This document shows, one piece after another, positions 55,165 to 63,720 of a stretch of 64,000 bases of DNA. The notes under the pieces were generated by a model, which made no database searches, was not told the origin of the DNA, and saw only the letters and a program-made list of their open reading frames with translations. Location of the stretch: the NCBI RefSeq assembly GCF_037154075.1, contig NZ_JBANRJ010000001.1:4025501-4089500 (forward strand). Direction: 5' to 3'. Origin of the DNA: Sphingobium aromaticiconvertens (GTDB lineage: Bacteria > Pseudomonadota > Alphaproteobacteria > Sphingomonadales > Sphingomonadaceae). Numbering within the stretch: the stretch's first letter is position 1; each line of letters starts with the position of its first letter. Made by a program: the position numbers and the translations under genes.

Positions 55165-55818
55165 ATGACTCGGAGTGACAAGCACCTCGGGATCCTGGCC
55201 ATCTGCTTGTCGGCGCTGGCGGGGTTTGTCGATGCCGTGGGCTTCATTCATCTGGGCGGATTTTTTCTCTTTTCGGTGAGCGCCAACACCACCCTCCTGG
55301 GGATCGGGTTGGCCGAGGGGTCGGCGCGGGCGGCGGTCGCGGCGGGCTTGATCGGAACCTTCGTGCTCGGTGTGATGGCTGGTTCGATCGTGCTGCATCG
55401 TGCCCGGCACCATCCTCGCGCAGCGGTTCTCGTGCTGGTCTGCATGCTGTTGCTTATAGCCGCGAGCCTGAGCGCTTTCGGCGTGGCGCATGGTCCGATC
55501 GTCGCGATGGCATTGGCCATGGGAGCCGCGAACTCGGTTTTCGAGCGTGACGATGAGGCAGGCAGCGGGCTGATGTCATTTACCGCGCCGCTGGTGAAGC
55601 TGGGCGAGAAAATTGCCGGCATGGACGAGGGCAATGGCCATGGCTGGGGCCATTACCTCCTCCTGTGGCTGGGCTTTGTGCTGGGCGCAGGAATTTACCA
55701 GATGGTAGCGCTCGGCACGGTCTGGATCGCCGCGGGCGCCGCAGCACTCCTTGCCTTCGCAGCAACAAAAATCGAGAAAGGCGGCGCAGCTTCGCTTCCC
55801 GGGATGTTCGATGCCTGA
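55165..55818 (+). CDS. DUF1275 (YoaK) family membrane protein
   Basis: 217 residues with six to seven membrane helices. AGFVDAVGFIHLGGFFLFSV and SANTTLLGIGLA, then MGAANSVFERD are the DUF1275 motifs. Function unknown. Confidence 0.9.
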   Translation: MTRSDKHLGILAICLSALAGFVDAVGFIHLGGFFLFSVSANTTLLGIGLAEGSARAAVAAGLIGTFVLGVMAGSIVLHRARHHPRAAVLVLVCMLLLIAASLSAFGVAHGPIVAMALAMGAANSVFERDDEAGSGLMSFTAPLVKLGEKIAGMDEGNGHGWGHYLLLWLGFVLGAGIYQMVALGTVWIAAGAAALLAFAATKIEKGGAASLPGMFDA

Positions 55819-55981
55819 CTTCACCGTGTATCCATTCGATCGTCCCGCATCCATGCCTGATCCCATGCCCCCGCGCGAAGCCGGCACGATTGGCGGCGAA
55901 ATCGTTCTGCCTTCATCGGGTTGGGCAGCGGTGCTGCGCGGCGCGCGCTGTCCGCCGTCAGCACCAATGGCACAGATTTGA
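55811..55981 (+). CDS. Small gene ending at the IS3 boundary
   Basis: 56 codons, overlapping DUF1275 by eight bases. MPDFTVYPFDRPASMPDPMP and a normal coding bias up to about 55970; the frame closes only four bases before the IS end. It was probably longer before the insertion. Confidence 0.4.
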   Translation: MPDFTVYPFDRPASMPDPMPPREAGTIGGEIVLPSSGWAAVLRGARCPPSAPMAQI

Positions 55982-56033
55982 GGTTGTAAATTAAGGAGGG
56001 TTTGGGCTTCGTCGTAGTGACGAAGGAACGAAG

Positions 56034-56420
56034 ATGAAGCCCAAACCCTCCTTGAAAAATTCGCCGACAAAGGCCCCTGCTGAGCGTGTTGTGAAGGATA
56101 TCCGGCGGCAGACCCGGCGCCATTTCTCAGCCGAAGACAAGATCCGTATTGTGCTGGACGGTCTGCGCGGCGAGGACAGCATCGCCGAGTTGTGCCGCAA
56201 GGAAGGCATTGCCCAAAGCCTGTATTACACCTGGTCGAAGGAGTTCATGGAAGCGGGCAAGCGGCGCCTGGCCGGTGACACCGCCCGTGCTGCGACCACT
56301 GGCGAGGTGCAGGATCTGCGCCGCGAGGCCCGTGCCCTGAAGGAATGCGTGGCCGACCTGACGCTGGAAAACCGCCTGCTTAAAAAAAGCATGATCGCGG
56401 ATGGGGGCGACGACGAATGA
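56034..56420 (+). CDS. IS3-family OrfA
   Basis: 128 residues. HTH (FSAEDKIRIVLDGLRGEDSI, then LCRKEGIAQSLYYTW) and a leucine-zipper-like end, as expected. The A7 run in CTTAAAAAAAGC (about 56380) is a -1 slippery site; shifted translation stays open into orfB. Confidence 0.93.
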   Translation: MKPKPSLKNSPTKAPAERVVKDIRRQTRRHFSAEDKIRIVLDGLRGEDSIAELCRKEGIAQSLYYTWSKEFMEAGKRRLAGDTARAATTGEVQDLRREARALKECVADLTLENRLLKKSMIADGGDDE

Positions 56421-57397
56421 GGTATCCCGCATCCGAAAAGCTCGAGATCATCCGGATCGTCGAGCAGTCGCACCTGCCCGCCAAGCACACGCTGGACAAA
56501 CTCGGCATCCCCCGCCGGACGTTCTACCGCTGGTACGATCGCTTCGTCGAAGGCGGGCCGGAGGCGCTGGAAGATCGGCCATCGGCGCCGAGTCGGGTGT
56601 GGAACCGCATCGGCGACGATATCCAGGGCCAGATCGTCGAGATGGCGCTGGATTACAGCGAGCTGTCACCGCGCGAACTGGCGGTGCGCTTCACCGACGA
56701 GAAGCGCTACTTCGTGTCGGAGGCCACCGTTTACCGCCTGTTGAAGGCCCACGATCTGATTACCAGTCCGGCCTATGTGGTGATCAAGGCCGCCGATCGC
56801 TTCCATACCCAGACCACGCGTCCGAACGAGATGTGGCAGACCGATTTTACCTACTTCAAGATCATCGGGTGGGGCTGGATGTACCTGTCGACCGTGCTCG
56901 ACGACTTCTCGCGCTACATTATCGCCTGGAAACTGTGCACCAACATGCGCGCCGAGGATGTCACCGACACGCTGGACCTGGCCCTTAAGGCTTCCGGCTG
57001 CGACAGCGCCACCGTGCTGCACAAGCCCAGGCTGCTCAGCGATAACGGCCCCAGCTACATCGCGGGCGAACTGGCGGAATACATCGATGCCCAGAAGATG
57101 AGCCATGTACGCGGCGCTCCGATGCACCCCCAGACCCAAGGCAAGATCGAGCGCTGGCACCAAACCCTGAAAAACCGCATCCTGCTGGAAAACTACTTCC
57201 TGCCCGGCGACCTTGAGGCCCAGATCGAGGCCTTCGTCGAGCATTACAACAACCAGCGTTACCACGAGAGCCTGAACAACGTGACGCCCGCCGACGCCTA
57301 CCTCGGCAGGGCTCCCGCCATCATCAAACAGCGCGAAAGGATCAAGCGAAAGACCATCGAATATCGGCGCTTGCAACACCGCAGGCTCGCCGCTTAA
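56417..57397 (+). CDS. IS3-family transposase OrfB (DDE)
   Basis: 326 residues. Catalytic triad Asp143 (QTDFTYF), Asp209 (LSDNGP) and Glu245 (GKIERWHQT) with the exact D-35-E spacing, then HYNNQRYHESL. Appears intact and potentially active, made as an OrfAB fusion by frameshifting. Confidence 0.95.
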   Translation: MRYPASEKLEIIRIVEQSHLPAKHTLDKLGIPRRTFYRWYDRFVEGGPEALEDRPSAPSRVWNRIGDDIQGQIVEMALDYSELSPRELAVRFTDEKRYFVSEATVYRLLKAHDLITSPAYVVIKAADRFHTQTTRPNEMWQTDFTYFKIIGWGWMYLSTVLDDFSRYIIAWKLCTNMRAEDVTDTLDLALKASGCDSATVLHKPRLLSDNGPSYIAGELAEYIDAQKMSHVRGAPMHPQTQGKIERWHQTLKNRILLENYFLPGDLEAQIEAFVEHYNNQRYHESLNNVTPADAYLGRAPAIIKQRERIKRKTIEYRRLQHRRLAA

Positions 57398-57432
57398 CAT
57401 CAACCCCAAGACGAGGCCCGCACTCCGCTAAT

Positions 57433-57762
57433 TTACGACGCGACGTGTGCCAAATGTTCTGACGACGGACAGCCCGGCTCATCACCGCAGAACCATTCAA
57501 TATAGTCCCCCTCCTCGCGCACCCAGGCCACCAGATCCCCCGCTGTGCGGAAGGAATAGGAAACGATTTGGCCGTCAGGGCCATGCCAGTCGACATTGGT
57601 AAGCGCCGACCACAGATCGGCGCCACAGGCTCCATCGAATCTGACCCGATCACCGACCGCCCGATCGACGGCAGCCTCGAACTGCTTGCGGGGTCGATGG
57701 GTCAAACTGCTGGGAACGCCCTCGAAATCTTCTCTGCTGAAAAAGGGGAAGGTGACCTCCAT
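57433..57762 (-). CDS. Hypothetical protein, 3' end at the IS boundary
   Basis: 109 residues. SREDFEGVPSSLTHRPRKQF and WHGPDGQIVSYSFRTAGDLV look like a small soluble domain. The stop TAA is inside the IS right end, so the original C-terminus may have been replaced. Confidence 0.55.
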   Translation of the reverse strand: MEVTFPFFSREDFEGVPSSLTHRPRKQFEAAVDRAVGDRVRFDGACGADLWSALTNVDWHGPDGQIVSYSFRTAGDLVAWVREEGDYIEWFCGDEPGCPSSEHLAHVAS

Positions 57763-57851
57763 CGTGTGTGTGCAGCAACCGCCCGATTACCGCGGGCCTG
57801 CAGTCAAACCGCTCTACCTGTATCGCAAAATTCACCGGGCGGTTGCAAGCA

Positions 57852-59465
57852 TCAGGCCGCTAGCGGCAGCGCTTCGGAAAGAGAGGAACCGCCCCACTCG
57901 ATTCCGGGTACGATCGGATTATCGTCCGTACCCGCCAAACGCACCCGTTCCATCGCATTGTATCGAGCGATGAGCAGCCGAACGTCCGGTGTCGCACGGA
58001 GGAACAATTTCGAAAGCAGCAACCCGATCGATGCAGCCCCTCCCCGTGCCGCCAGATGACCCGCGAAGATATCGAAGGGCGGATTGAAGGCGCCCGTCAG
58101 TGCACCATTCGCCCAGGAACACCGCTGAAAAACCAGGCCCAGCATCTGCCGCTTCATTTCATCGGGAAGGCCGGGGAGCCGCAGATGCAAGCTCCGACCC
58201 ATATTCAACAGGGCCAGGCCGGCATCGAGCAAGGCACCTGGCATGCCAGCCGTTGCGCTCCGATGGCGCAAGGACGCCACATTGATTTCGTCGTCTCCAT
58301 CTTCCAGACAATCTGGATCGATTGCGTTGCGGATCTCCTCGAACTGATCCCTTCCGCATCGGAGCTTCGCGAGCAGCTCCAGGAAATGCTCCTCGAGTGC
58401 CTCCTGCCGGACGAAGCGCTCTGGACATCGCCCGCGAAACCCGGAGCAGCGATAGTAGATATATTTGCCCTTCTGCATCTGGGCGACGAGCGCGCAGCCG
58501 CAATGTCCACACTTGATCAGGCCGGTGAACGGGAAGAAATGCGGCTTGGCGCGGATGTTGGCGCTGCTCCGCTCATCAAGCGTCTGCTGGACCGCCTCCC
58601 AGATATCGGTGGATATAAGCGGTTCGTGTGTCCCAGCGTAAATCTCGCCCCGCCATTCGAATGTGCCCGCATAGAGGCGATTGCGCAGCATGCCATGAAC
58701 GGTGCTGACGCCGACCGGCCGACCGCTCCGGCGGTAACGCATCCCGGCGTTCCGGGCCATCACGGTCACCTCCTTCAAGGAATAAAGGCCGGTAGCGTAC
58801 CAGTCGAACAGGCGCGTCACTATCGGCCCTGCCTCCGGATCGATGGTGATGACGTTCCTGCCCTGCCCGTCCCTGACGTTGCGATAGCCGATTGGCGCGC
58901 AGCTTGGCCAATGGCCCTGCTGCGCCTTCTCGATCATCCCTTTGCGCGTTTCCTCGGAAAGATTGTCGATATAGGCCTTGGCCATCAGGACCTTGATGCC
59001 ATGGACGAACTTCTCCGATGATCGGCAGCCTTCAGACATCACAACATTCTCTTTGACGAAATGGACCTCGACGCCGAGGTCGTCGATCGTCGCCCAATCC
59101 TTCAGATTGCGGTAGAGCCGATCGGTCTTCTCGACGAGAATGATCCGGACCTCCGGATGCCGGCGCAGATAACGTAACATGTTGCCGAAGGCTGTCCGGC
59201 CACTCTTCCTGGCCGTCTCTACGTCGACATGGCTCGATACCACCGCGATGCCATTCAATGCCGCATAATCTTCCAGCAGCTTGACCTGAGCGGGGATCGA
59301 ATAGCCTTCACGCTGCTGCTCCGGCGTGGAGACCCGTGCATACAGGACCGCTTCGCGGACCTTGAGATGATCGTTGTTCTTACGATGCTTATAACGGCTC
59401 GCTGCACTTCTCGGCCTTGCCAACACTTTGCTCCTGTTTGGTTTTTGGGAGAGAGGCCATGGCAC
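57852..59465 (-). CDS. Large serine recombinase
   Basis: 537 residues. Resolvase domain with catalytic Ser46 (LYARVSTPEQ), ILVEKTDRLYRNLKDW, then the recombinase domain (YRNVRDGQGRN, GRPVGVSTVHGMLRNRLYAG) and a zinc ribbon CGHCGCALVAQ ... RCSGFRGRCPE. Such integrases mobilise genomic islands and phages, needing attP/attB but no host factor. First clear mark of the island on the right. Confidence 0.93.
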   Translation of the reverse strand: MPWPLSQKPNRSKVLARPRSAASRYKHRKNNDHLKVREAVLYARVSTPEQQREGYSIPAQVKLLEDYAALNGIAVVSSHVDVETARKSGRTAFGNMLRYLRRHPEVRIILVEKTDRLYRNLKDWATIDDLGVEVHFVKENVVMSEGCRSSEKFVHGIKVLMAKAYIDNLSEETRKGMIEKAQQGHWPSCAPIGYRNVRDGQGRNVITIDPEAGPIVTRLFDWYATGLYSLKEVTVMARNAGMRYRRSGRPVGVSTVHGMLRNRLYAGTFEWRGEIYAGTHEPLISTDIWEAVQQTLDERSSANIRAKPHFFPFTGLIKCGHCGCALVAQMQKGKYIYYRCSGFRGRCPERFVRQEALEEHFLELLAKLRCGRDQFEEIRNAIDPDCLEDGDDEINVASLRHRSATAGMPGALLDAGLALLNMGRSLHLRLPGLPDEMKRQMLGLVFQRCSWANGALTGAFNPPFDIFAGHLAARGGAASIGLLLSKLFLRATPDVRLLIARYNAMERVRLAGTDDNPIVPGIEWGGSSLSEALPLAA

Positions 59466-59495
59466 GAGAGAGCCTTACATTCGCAACATGATTTG

Positions 59496-59963
59496 ATGGA
59501 GTCCACAGACCAACAGCCTTATCCGCTTTGCCCTATGGCATATGATTCACCCGCCGATTTAGCCGCTCTTGCCGCCGCCGCTGGCAGGACCGTCAGGTTT
59601 CGCGAGGAAATGACGGCTCGCGCAGGCGGGATTCTCAGTCCGGCAGATGTCGCGATGATGCTCGATGTGCAGCCCGCTGAGGTCCACGCTCTGCAGGGCG
59701 GCCGACACATTCTGGGCGTGCCCTATGAAAGCGGGATCCGCTATCCCGCCGTGCAATTCGTAGACGGCAAACCGCTGCGCAATCTCGATCGCATGCTCCA
59801 GGCTTTGGGCGACATGAATCCCTGGGAGCAACTCATGCTGCTGACGACGCCGCTTGAAGGATATGATGAACAGCCCCAAACGGTGTTACAGTTACTCGCC
59901 AAGCAGCCCGATACGGATCGCCTGCACCAACTGACTGCACTGCTCTCAAGCTGGGCAGCATAA
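59496..59963 (+). CDS. Antitoxin-like DNA-binding protein
   Basis: 155 residues from ATG 59496. ILSPADVAMMLDVQPAEVHA is an HTH-like segment, and the remainder is shaped like MbcA/ParS/Xre-type antitoxins (FVDGKPLRNLDRMLQALGDM, WEQLMLLTTPLEG). No toxin partner of the RES type is adjacent, so the role is uncertain. Divergent from the recombinase. Confidence 0.55.
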   Translation: MESTDQQPYPLCPMAYDSPADLAALAAAAGRTVRFREEMTARAGGILSPADVAMMLDVQPAEVHALQGGRHILGVPYESGIRYPAVQFVDGKPLRNLDRMLQALGDMNPWEQLMLLTTPLEGYDEQPQTVLQLLAKQPDTDRLHQLTALLSSWAA

Positions 59964-60011
59964 TTTTCTCTTCGACTGGAAGCCAGATAACCCCGCGAAT
60001 GTTCGCAAGAC

Positions 60012-60548
60012 TTATAAGATGGGACTTCCGGCCTGCTCCATCGCTGCGATGAAGACGGCATAAGGCAGGACAAGCGAAAGGGGCGCTTTCGGAATTTCCA
60101 GGGCACCATAGGATTTATACCAATCCGCCGCCCGCTGATCCTTTGCGTCGATCAACAGCAGCGAACCGCCCACCTGGGCAGAGACCTGAATGCAGCGCCG
60201 TGCAGCCGCGATCAGCAATTCGCCGCCAAGTCTCTGTCCCTGCATGGCCTTGCTCACCGCTAACCGACCAAGGCGAAATCCACCGATTGGATGCCGCCCT
60301 GCCCCGGCAGGCCGCGCCGCCTCTGGAGCAAGGTCGAAATCAACCTGCGCAGGGCTCAGCGTGTAGAAGCCGAGGATCGTTGTTCCGTCGGCGGCATCAA
60401 CTGCCGCATAGGTCTTCGAAGCACCACTTTCGTGTGCCTGCCGGGCATATTTCGCCAGGAAGTCGTTCAATTCGGCTTGGCCGCAATCAAACCCCTTGCG
60501 ATTGTGTCGCTTGGCAATCGGCTCTTCACGCCAGTCGGGCAAAGTCAT
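60012..60548 (-). CDS. tacT: GNAT toxin, TacT type
   Basis: 178 residues. KGFDCGQAELNDFLAKYARQ is the TacT start, then FRLGRLAVSKAMQGQRLGGE (acetyl-CoA loop) and DAKDQRAADWYKSYGAL. TacT acetylates the amino group on charged tRNAs, blocking translation. Overlaps its antitoxin (ATGA). Confidence 0.92.
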   Translation of the reverse strand: MTLPDWREEPIAKRHNRKGFDCGQAELNDFLAKYARQAHESGASKTYAAVDAADGTTILGFYTLSPAQVDFDLAPEAARPAGAGRHPIGGFRLGRLAVSKAMQGQRLGGELLIAAARRCIQVSAQVGGSLLLIDAKDQRAADWYKSYGALEIPKAPLSLVLPYAVFIAAMEQAGSPIL

Positions 60549-60823
60549 TTACGAGCAGCGAGCGACCGGGCTGCCGCCTGCAGCTTGGCGTTAGGCTTCG
60601 GCGGATTGTCGAGCAGATTGAGGACGAAACGGGTCTGTTCCTCATCCAGACTGAGCCGTTCCGCTTTCTCGATCACGGCTTCCGCCGCCTGCAGCGCGTT
60701 ACGCAGCACAAAATCCTTGAGGCTGGTTCGCTCAAGTGCCGCAGCGCGCATCAACCGCGCCTTCTCGGCCGCTGGTATCTGCATCGGGAAGCGACTGCTG
60801 GTCTCTATGGCGACTCTGGGCAT
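60545..60823 (-). CDS. tacA: DUF1778 antitoxin, TacA type
   Basis: 92 residues. Ribbon-helix-helix MQIPAAEKARLMRAAALERT with SLKDFVLRNALQAAE, followed by a toxin-binding tail ending PNAKLQAAARSLAARK. Represses its own operon. A palindrome lies about 27 bases upstream. Confidence 0.9.
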   Translation of the reverse strand: MPRVAIETSSRFPMQIPAAEKARLMRAAALERTSLKDFVLRNALQAAEAVIEKAERLSLDEEQTRFVLNLLDNPPKPNAKLQAAARSLAARK

Positions 60824-60849
60824 GGGACGATCCTTCTGACAAACCCCAT

Positions 60850-60859
60850 ATAGGCCTAT
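60850..60859. promoter_or_regulatory. Palindrome upstream of tacA
   Basis: ATAGGCCTAT, perfect 10-base palindrome. A likely part of the antitoxin operator by position. Confidence 0.5.
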
Positions 60860-61263
60860 CGCGTCCTGGTAGCAAGCTATGTTCAATGAAAGCACATACG
60901 ATACTCCCGGTGAGCACCGACGCAAAGCATGATCCTGCCACAAGCCATTCTCATCAGGTGAGGAGAAATGCCTTTGATTGCATCATGACATCCCTGACAG
61001 CCGTCTGGCGTTGTAATGAGCGTACACGTTGAGGCGCCAATCCGAAGAGAATAGTAATTCAAACCCGGTCACGGAGCCCAGCGCCGATAACTTGATGCAT
61101 GGCGCCTTCATGTTCCATTATCTGGCCATAATGGAAAGGGATGTTTCCAATTTCGTCCTCGATCGCTGCCCGTCGAGCTTTACGTTGAGTTCCATATAGG
61201 TCGGAGCGCCGCGTATCGGCGCAACCGATACCTCCGCCACGGTCCCCGGCCAATCGACAGGAC
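60860..61263. other. Intergenic region with a long inverted repeat
   Basis: TTCCATTAT-CTGGCC-ATAATGGAA at 61113-61136 has perfect 9-base arms. No gene start is next to it. No T-run follows, so it is not an obvious terminator. No gene recognised in the rest. Confidence 0.4.
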
Positions 61264-61794
61264 TCACTCGTCCCATTCAATCCTGACCTGCGCGTCCAGG
61301 GCTTGTGCCGCCCGCACGATGTGTTTCAAGGAAGGCCGGCGGCAGGACTTTTGAAAGAAGCGCCCCGTCCCTGCCCGCCTGTCCAGTTCAACGAAGGAAA
61401 TGTGCATCTCCTTCGAGCGCTTGCGGATCGCATCGAGCGCCGGATCCTCGAACAATGCCAGTCGCGGTCTTCGCCGTTCGGCCCCGATATGGGATGCCTT
61501 GCTCTTGATCTGATACAGCCGCAATCCGGGAAAAAGAGTCGTCAGTTCCTTGTCGGCCACGCTTTCGCGATAGGCTTTGCGAAGCCGCGCCACCTCCACA
61601 TTCGTCCAGACATGCCGCCGGCACACGATGCCGAGTGCCCGCACGCGATGCTTTATCGCCGACAGCGTCCGGTCCGGCAGTTGCCTCTGCAACGCCCGGT
61701 AGTCGGGATAAACATCGCGCAGCATTCCATCTTCCGCCATAGACCACTTTTTACACGCCCTCTCCTTTCCTCGATCATTTCGACGTTTACTCAT
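61264..61794 (-). CDS. SANT/Myb-like DNA-binding protein, second of a tandem pair
   Basis: 176 residues from ATG 61794. WSMAEDGMLRDVYPDYRALQ, then LPDRTLSAIKHRVRALGI, and WTNVEVARLRKAYRESV, are two Myb/SANT-like helical repeats, followed by a C-terminal domain with ALDAIRKRSKEMHISFVELD. Overlaps the previous gene by eight bases. DNA binding is inferred; role unknown. Confidence 0.65.
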   Translation of the reverse strand: MSKRRNDRGKERACKKWSMAEDGMLRDVYPDYRALQRQLPDRTLSAIKHRVRALGIVCRRHVWTNVEVARLRKAYRESVADKELTTLFPGLRLYQIKSKASHIGAERRRPRLALFEDPALDAIRKRSKEMHISFVELDRRAGTGRFFQKSCRRPSLKHIVRAAQALDAQVRIEWDE

Positions 61795-62368
61795 TGGGCC
61801 ATGAGATCGCCAGGCGACCACCAAGGATTGTCATTGCCTTCTGCAGGGCTCGCCAATCGAAGTAACGGGGCGAAACGAAATAGCGGTTCCGACCCACAAA
61901 TGCGTCGAGATCGGTCATGGAAAGGCGGCATGAGAAGGCCCGTTGCCTGATGCTGTCGACCAGCGGCATTCCCGTCAACTTGGGGGCGCGCCGAGGACGA
62001 CGATATCCCATGCGGCAAGCCTTCTTCCATATTTGCGACCGGGTCTTGCCCGGGAAGATATCGAGCAGTTCCGCCACAGGCACGCCAGCCACATAGGGCT
62101 TTCGAAGGCGAACCGCTTCATCGCCGATCCATATCTTGCGCGGAGGTATCAGGCCCAATTGACGGGCTTTATGAGCCACGGCCCCAGGAGTCCTGCGCGG
62201 CAAGGCGAAACACGCCGCCTCCCTGTCGGGGAAAGTCTCACACAAATGGGCTATTTCATCTGCCGTCCAGACAGGATCACCGGCGATGGTGCATCCCGTC
62301 CTTTCGATGTGCCAAAGCAACGTCATCCGCCCACGTTCACCGCGGCTCTGACTGTATGAAGGAATCAT
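61787..62368 (-). CDS. SANT/Myb-like DNA-binding protein, first of a tandem pair
   Basis: 193 residues (ATG 62326 is an alternative). WTADEIAHLCETFPDREAAC, TPGAVAHKARQLGLIPPRKI, WIGDEAVRLRKPYVAG and a C-terminus with VDSIRQRAFSCRLSMTDLDA: the same two-repeat and C-terminal layout as its downstream neighbour. Tandem duplication, diverged. Confidence 0.65.
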   Translation of the reverse strand: MIPSYSQSRGERGRMTLLWHIERTGCTIAGDPVWTADEIAHLCETFPDREAACFALPRRTPGAVAHKARQLGLIPPRKIWIGDEAVRLRKPYVAGVPVAELLDIFPGKTRSQIWKKACRMGYRRPRRAPKLTGMPLVDSIRQRAFSCRLSMTDLDAFVGRNRYFVSPRYFDWRALQKAMTILGGRLAISWPNE

Positions 62369-62875
62369 GGTGCGTCCCGGGAGGTTTCTGCTCCGTCGCA
62401 GAATAGGGACAATCTATGCGTCCTCGTGACATCGCAGCCGACGTGCGATGTGGCTTGGAAAAATCTCCCCTTTGCGCAACGCACTGTATCCCCCGCTCGG
62501 TCCTTTAGCGCGCTCATTCAGCGCTACTCGAACCCACTGTCCCAAATCCGGCATTCATGTGCTCAACTCGGCGCAAAAGGGCGGAAATCAGAGCAATCGG
62601 CACTTCAGTGCCCTACCCCTTGCACTGCGAATCGGCTTGCTGCATCACGATGCTTAGCCAGACGAAAAGATTGGATGTGCCACAGGCTCTTCGGGGTTTT
62701 GAACTGCCAGTCTGATCGGAAGGTCAAGGCATCAAGCATATGGAGGCTTGCCGCCTGCTCTTTGAACATGTGGATAGGGTCGGCAAGCGACGTTTACGAT
62801 CCACGGCTCGGAAGCGGATGTGCCACAGGCTCCAATAGGGAGTTCTGAACTGCCCCTTCCATGCCGGATGGATAG
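62369..62875. other. Non-coding region with direct and palindromic repeats
   Basis: No gene seen. GATGTGCCACAGGCTC occurs at 62674-62689 and 62817-62832, each followed about 8-10 bases later by TGAACTGCC (143 bases apart). The palindrome GGCACT-TC-AGTGCC lies at 62599-62612 and recurs twice near the window's end. Confidence 0.55.
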
Positions 62876-63172
62876 TTAGGTTACTACCCGATAGCGACCA
62901 TGGCCGACCTTCAGAAGGAGCCCATCATCGCACATGCGGGAGAGGTAGCAGCGAGGAATACCGATGTCCGTGAGATCCTTGGTTCTCACTTCGCCCCGCT
63001 CTCGTACAAAGGCGACGGCGCGTTCCCTCAAGGATGGTTTCGGACCTCCTGCTGATTTGATCCGTTCCTTACGGTCGCGATCACGCTTGCGAACACCATG
63101 CGTGGGCTCTCGTGGAAATGACAAAGGTGCGTCCGCAGCAAATTCACAAGACAACACCACCGGCTTTAGCAA
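62876..63172 (-). CDS. AbiEi-type antitoxin N-terminal domain protein
   Basis: 98 residues from TTG 63172. RAVAFVRERGEVRTKDLTDI, then IPRCYLSRMCDDGLLLKVG, RGRYR-like end (HGRYRVV): the winged-helix of AbiEi and related type IV antitoxins. The usual large antitoxin body and the AbiEii toxin are not present. The start codon lies in a 28-base inverted repeat, a natural operator. Confidence 0.6.
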   Translation of the reverse strand: MLKPVVLSCEFAADAPLSFPREPTHGVRKRDRDRKERIKSAGGPKPSLRERAVAFVRERGEVRTKDLTDIGIPRCYLSRMCDDGLLLKVGHGRYRVVT

Positions 63173-63190
63173 AGAATTTCTTGCTAAAGC
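63163..63190. repeat. Inverted repeat over the start of the AbiEi-like gene
   Basis: GCTTTAGCAA-AGAATTTC-TTGCTAAAGC, perfect 10-base arms, 8-base spacer. Confidence 0.7.
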
Positions 63191-63700
63191 ACGGTATCGT
63201 GATATCGTTTTTCTTGCTGCCTCGGATGCGAATATTAAAATTGTTTTAGACGTATCCTGAAATGGGAGCCACTAAAATTCACAAGGGATAATTGTGTCTT
63301 TTTTCAACGCATTAGCGTTCTAGACCTGTTTTTGTTCTTTTTTCGAATTTCCTATCTCTTTGTTTTTACTTCCTTTTTATTTTCGCCTTTGTTCGAATCT
63401 CATCTGGGGTTCGTCACCCGCTTGCGCCTCTGCCGGTCGACACCGAAGATCATGGTTTGAATGCCTCATTTCCGCCAGGACGGTCCCTGCACGGACGCTA
63501 AATTCTTCCTGTTTCTTCAACGGTATGAACACTGAAAATCTCCTTGCAGCCATTCCCTAGCCCCTCGGGTCCGGCGACTCAGAAGCCGCAATTCGCTTCG
63601 TCCTCAGCAATATGCTTGGCTCTCAAAGGCCCCGCAATAGCCAGGGCACTGAAGTGCCGATCCGGCAAAAATTAGCAGAATTGCGCTGAATCCGCGCCAA
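63191..63700. other. T-rich non-coding region
   Basis: Lower GC than the rest of the window, with runs of T and pyrimidines (for example TCTTTTTTCAACG at 63298, TTTTTGTTCTTTTTTCG at 63330). No supported gene. A second copy of the palindrome, GGCACT-GA-AGTGCC, lies at 63645-63658. Confidence 0.5.
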
Positions 63701-63720
63701 AGCGGCACTATAGTGCCGCT
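63701..63720. repeat. Perfect 20-base palindrome, third copy of a repeated motif
   Basis: AGCGGCACTATAGTGCCGCT. The core GGCACT-NN-AGTGCC is shared with 62599-62612 and 63645-63658. Three copies within 1.1 kb of non-coding sequence suggest binding sites for one protein. Confidence 0.6.

Larger units (their letters stand above)
55985..57437 (+). mobile_element. IS3-family insertion sequence
   Basis: Complete element: left end TGTAAATTAAGGAGG and right end (reverse) CGTAAATTAGCGGAG form imperfect terminal inverted repeats of about 28 bases, both continuing to TCGTC. It encodes orfA and orfB with a -1 frameshift window. No direct repeat of the target was evident. It separates a small truncated gene from an opposite-strand hypothetical gene whose stop codon lies in the right end. 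Confidence 0.85.
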
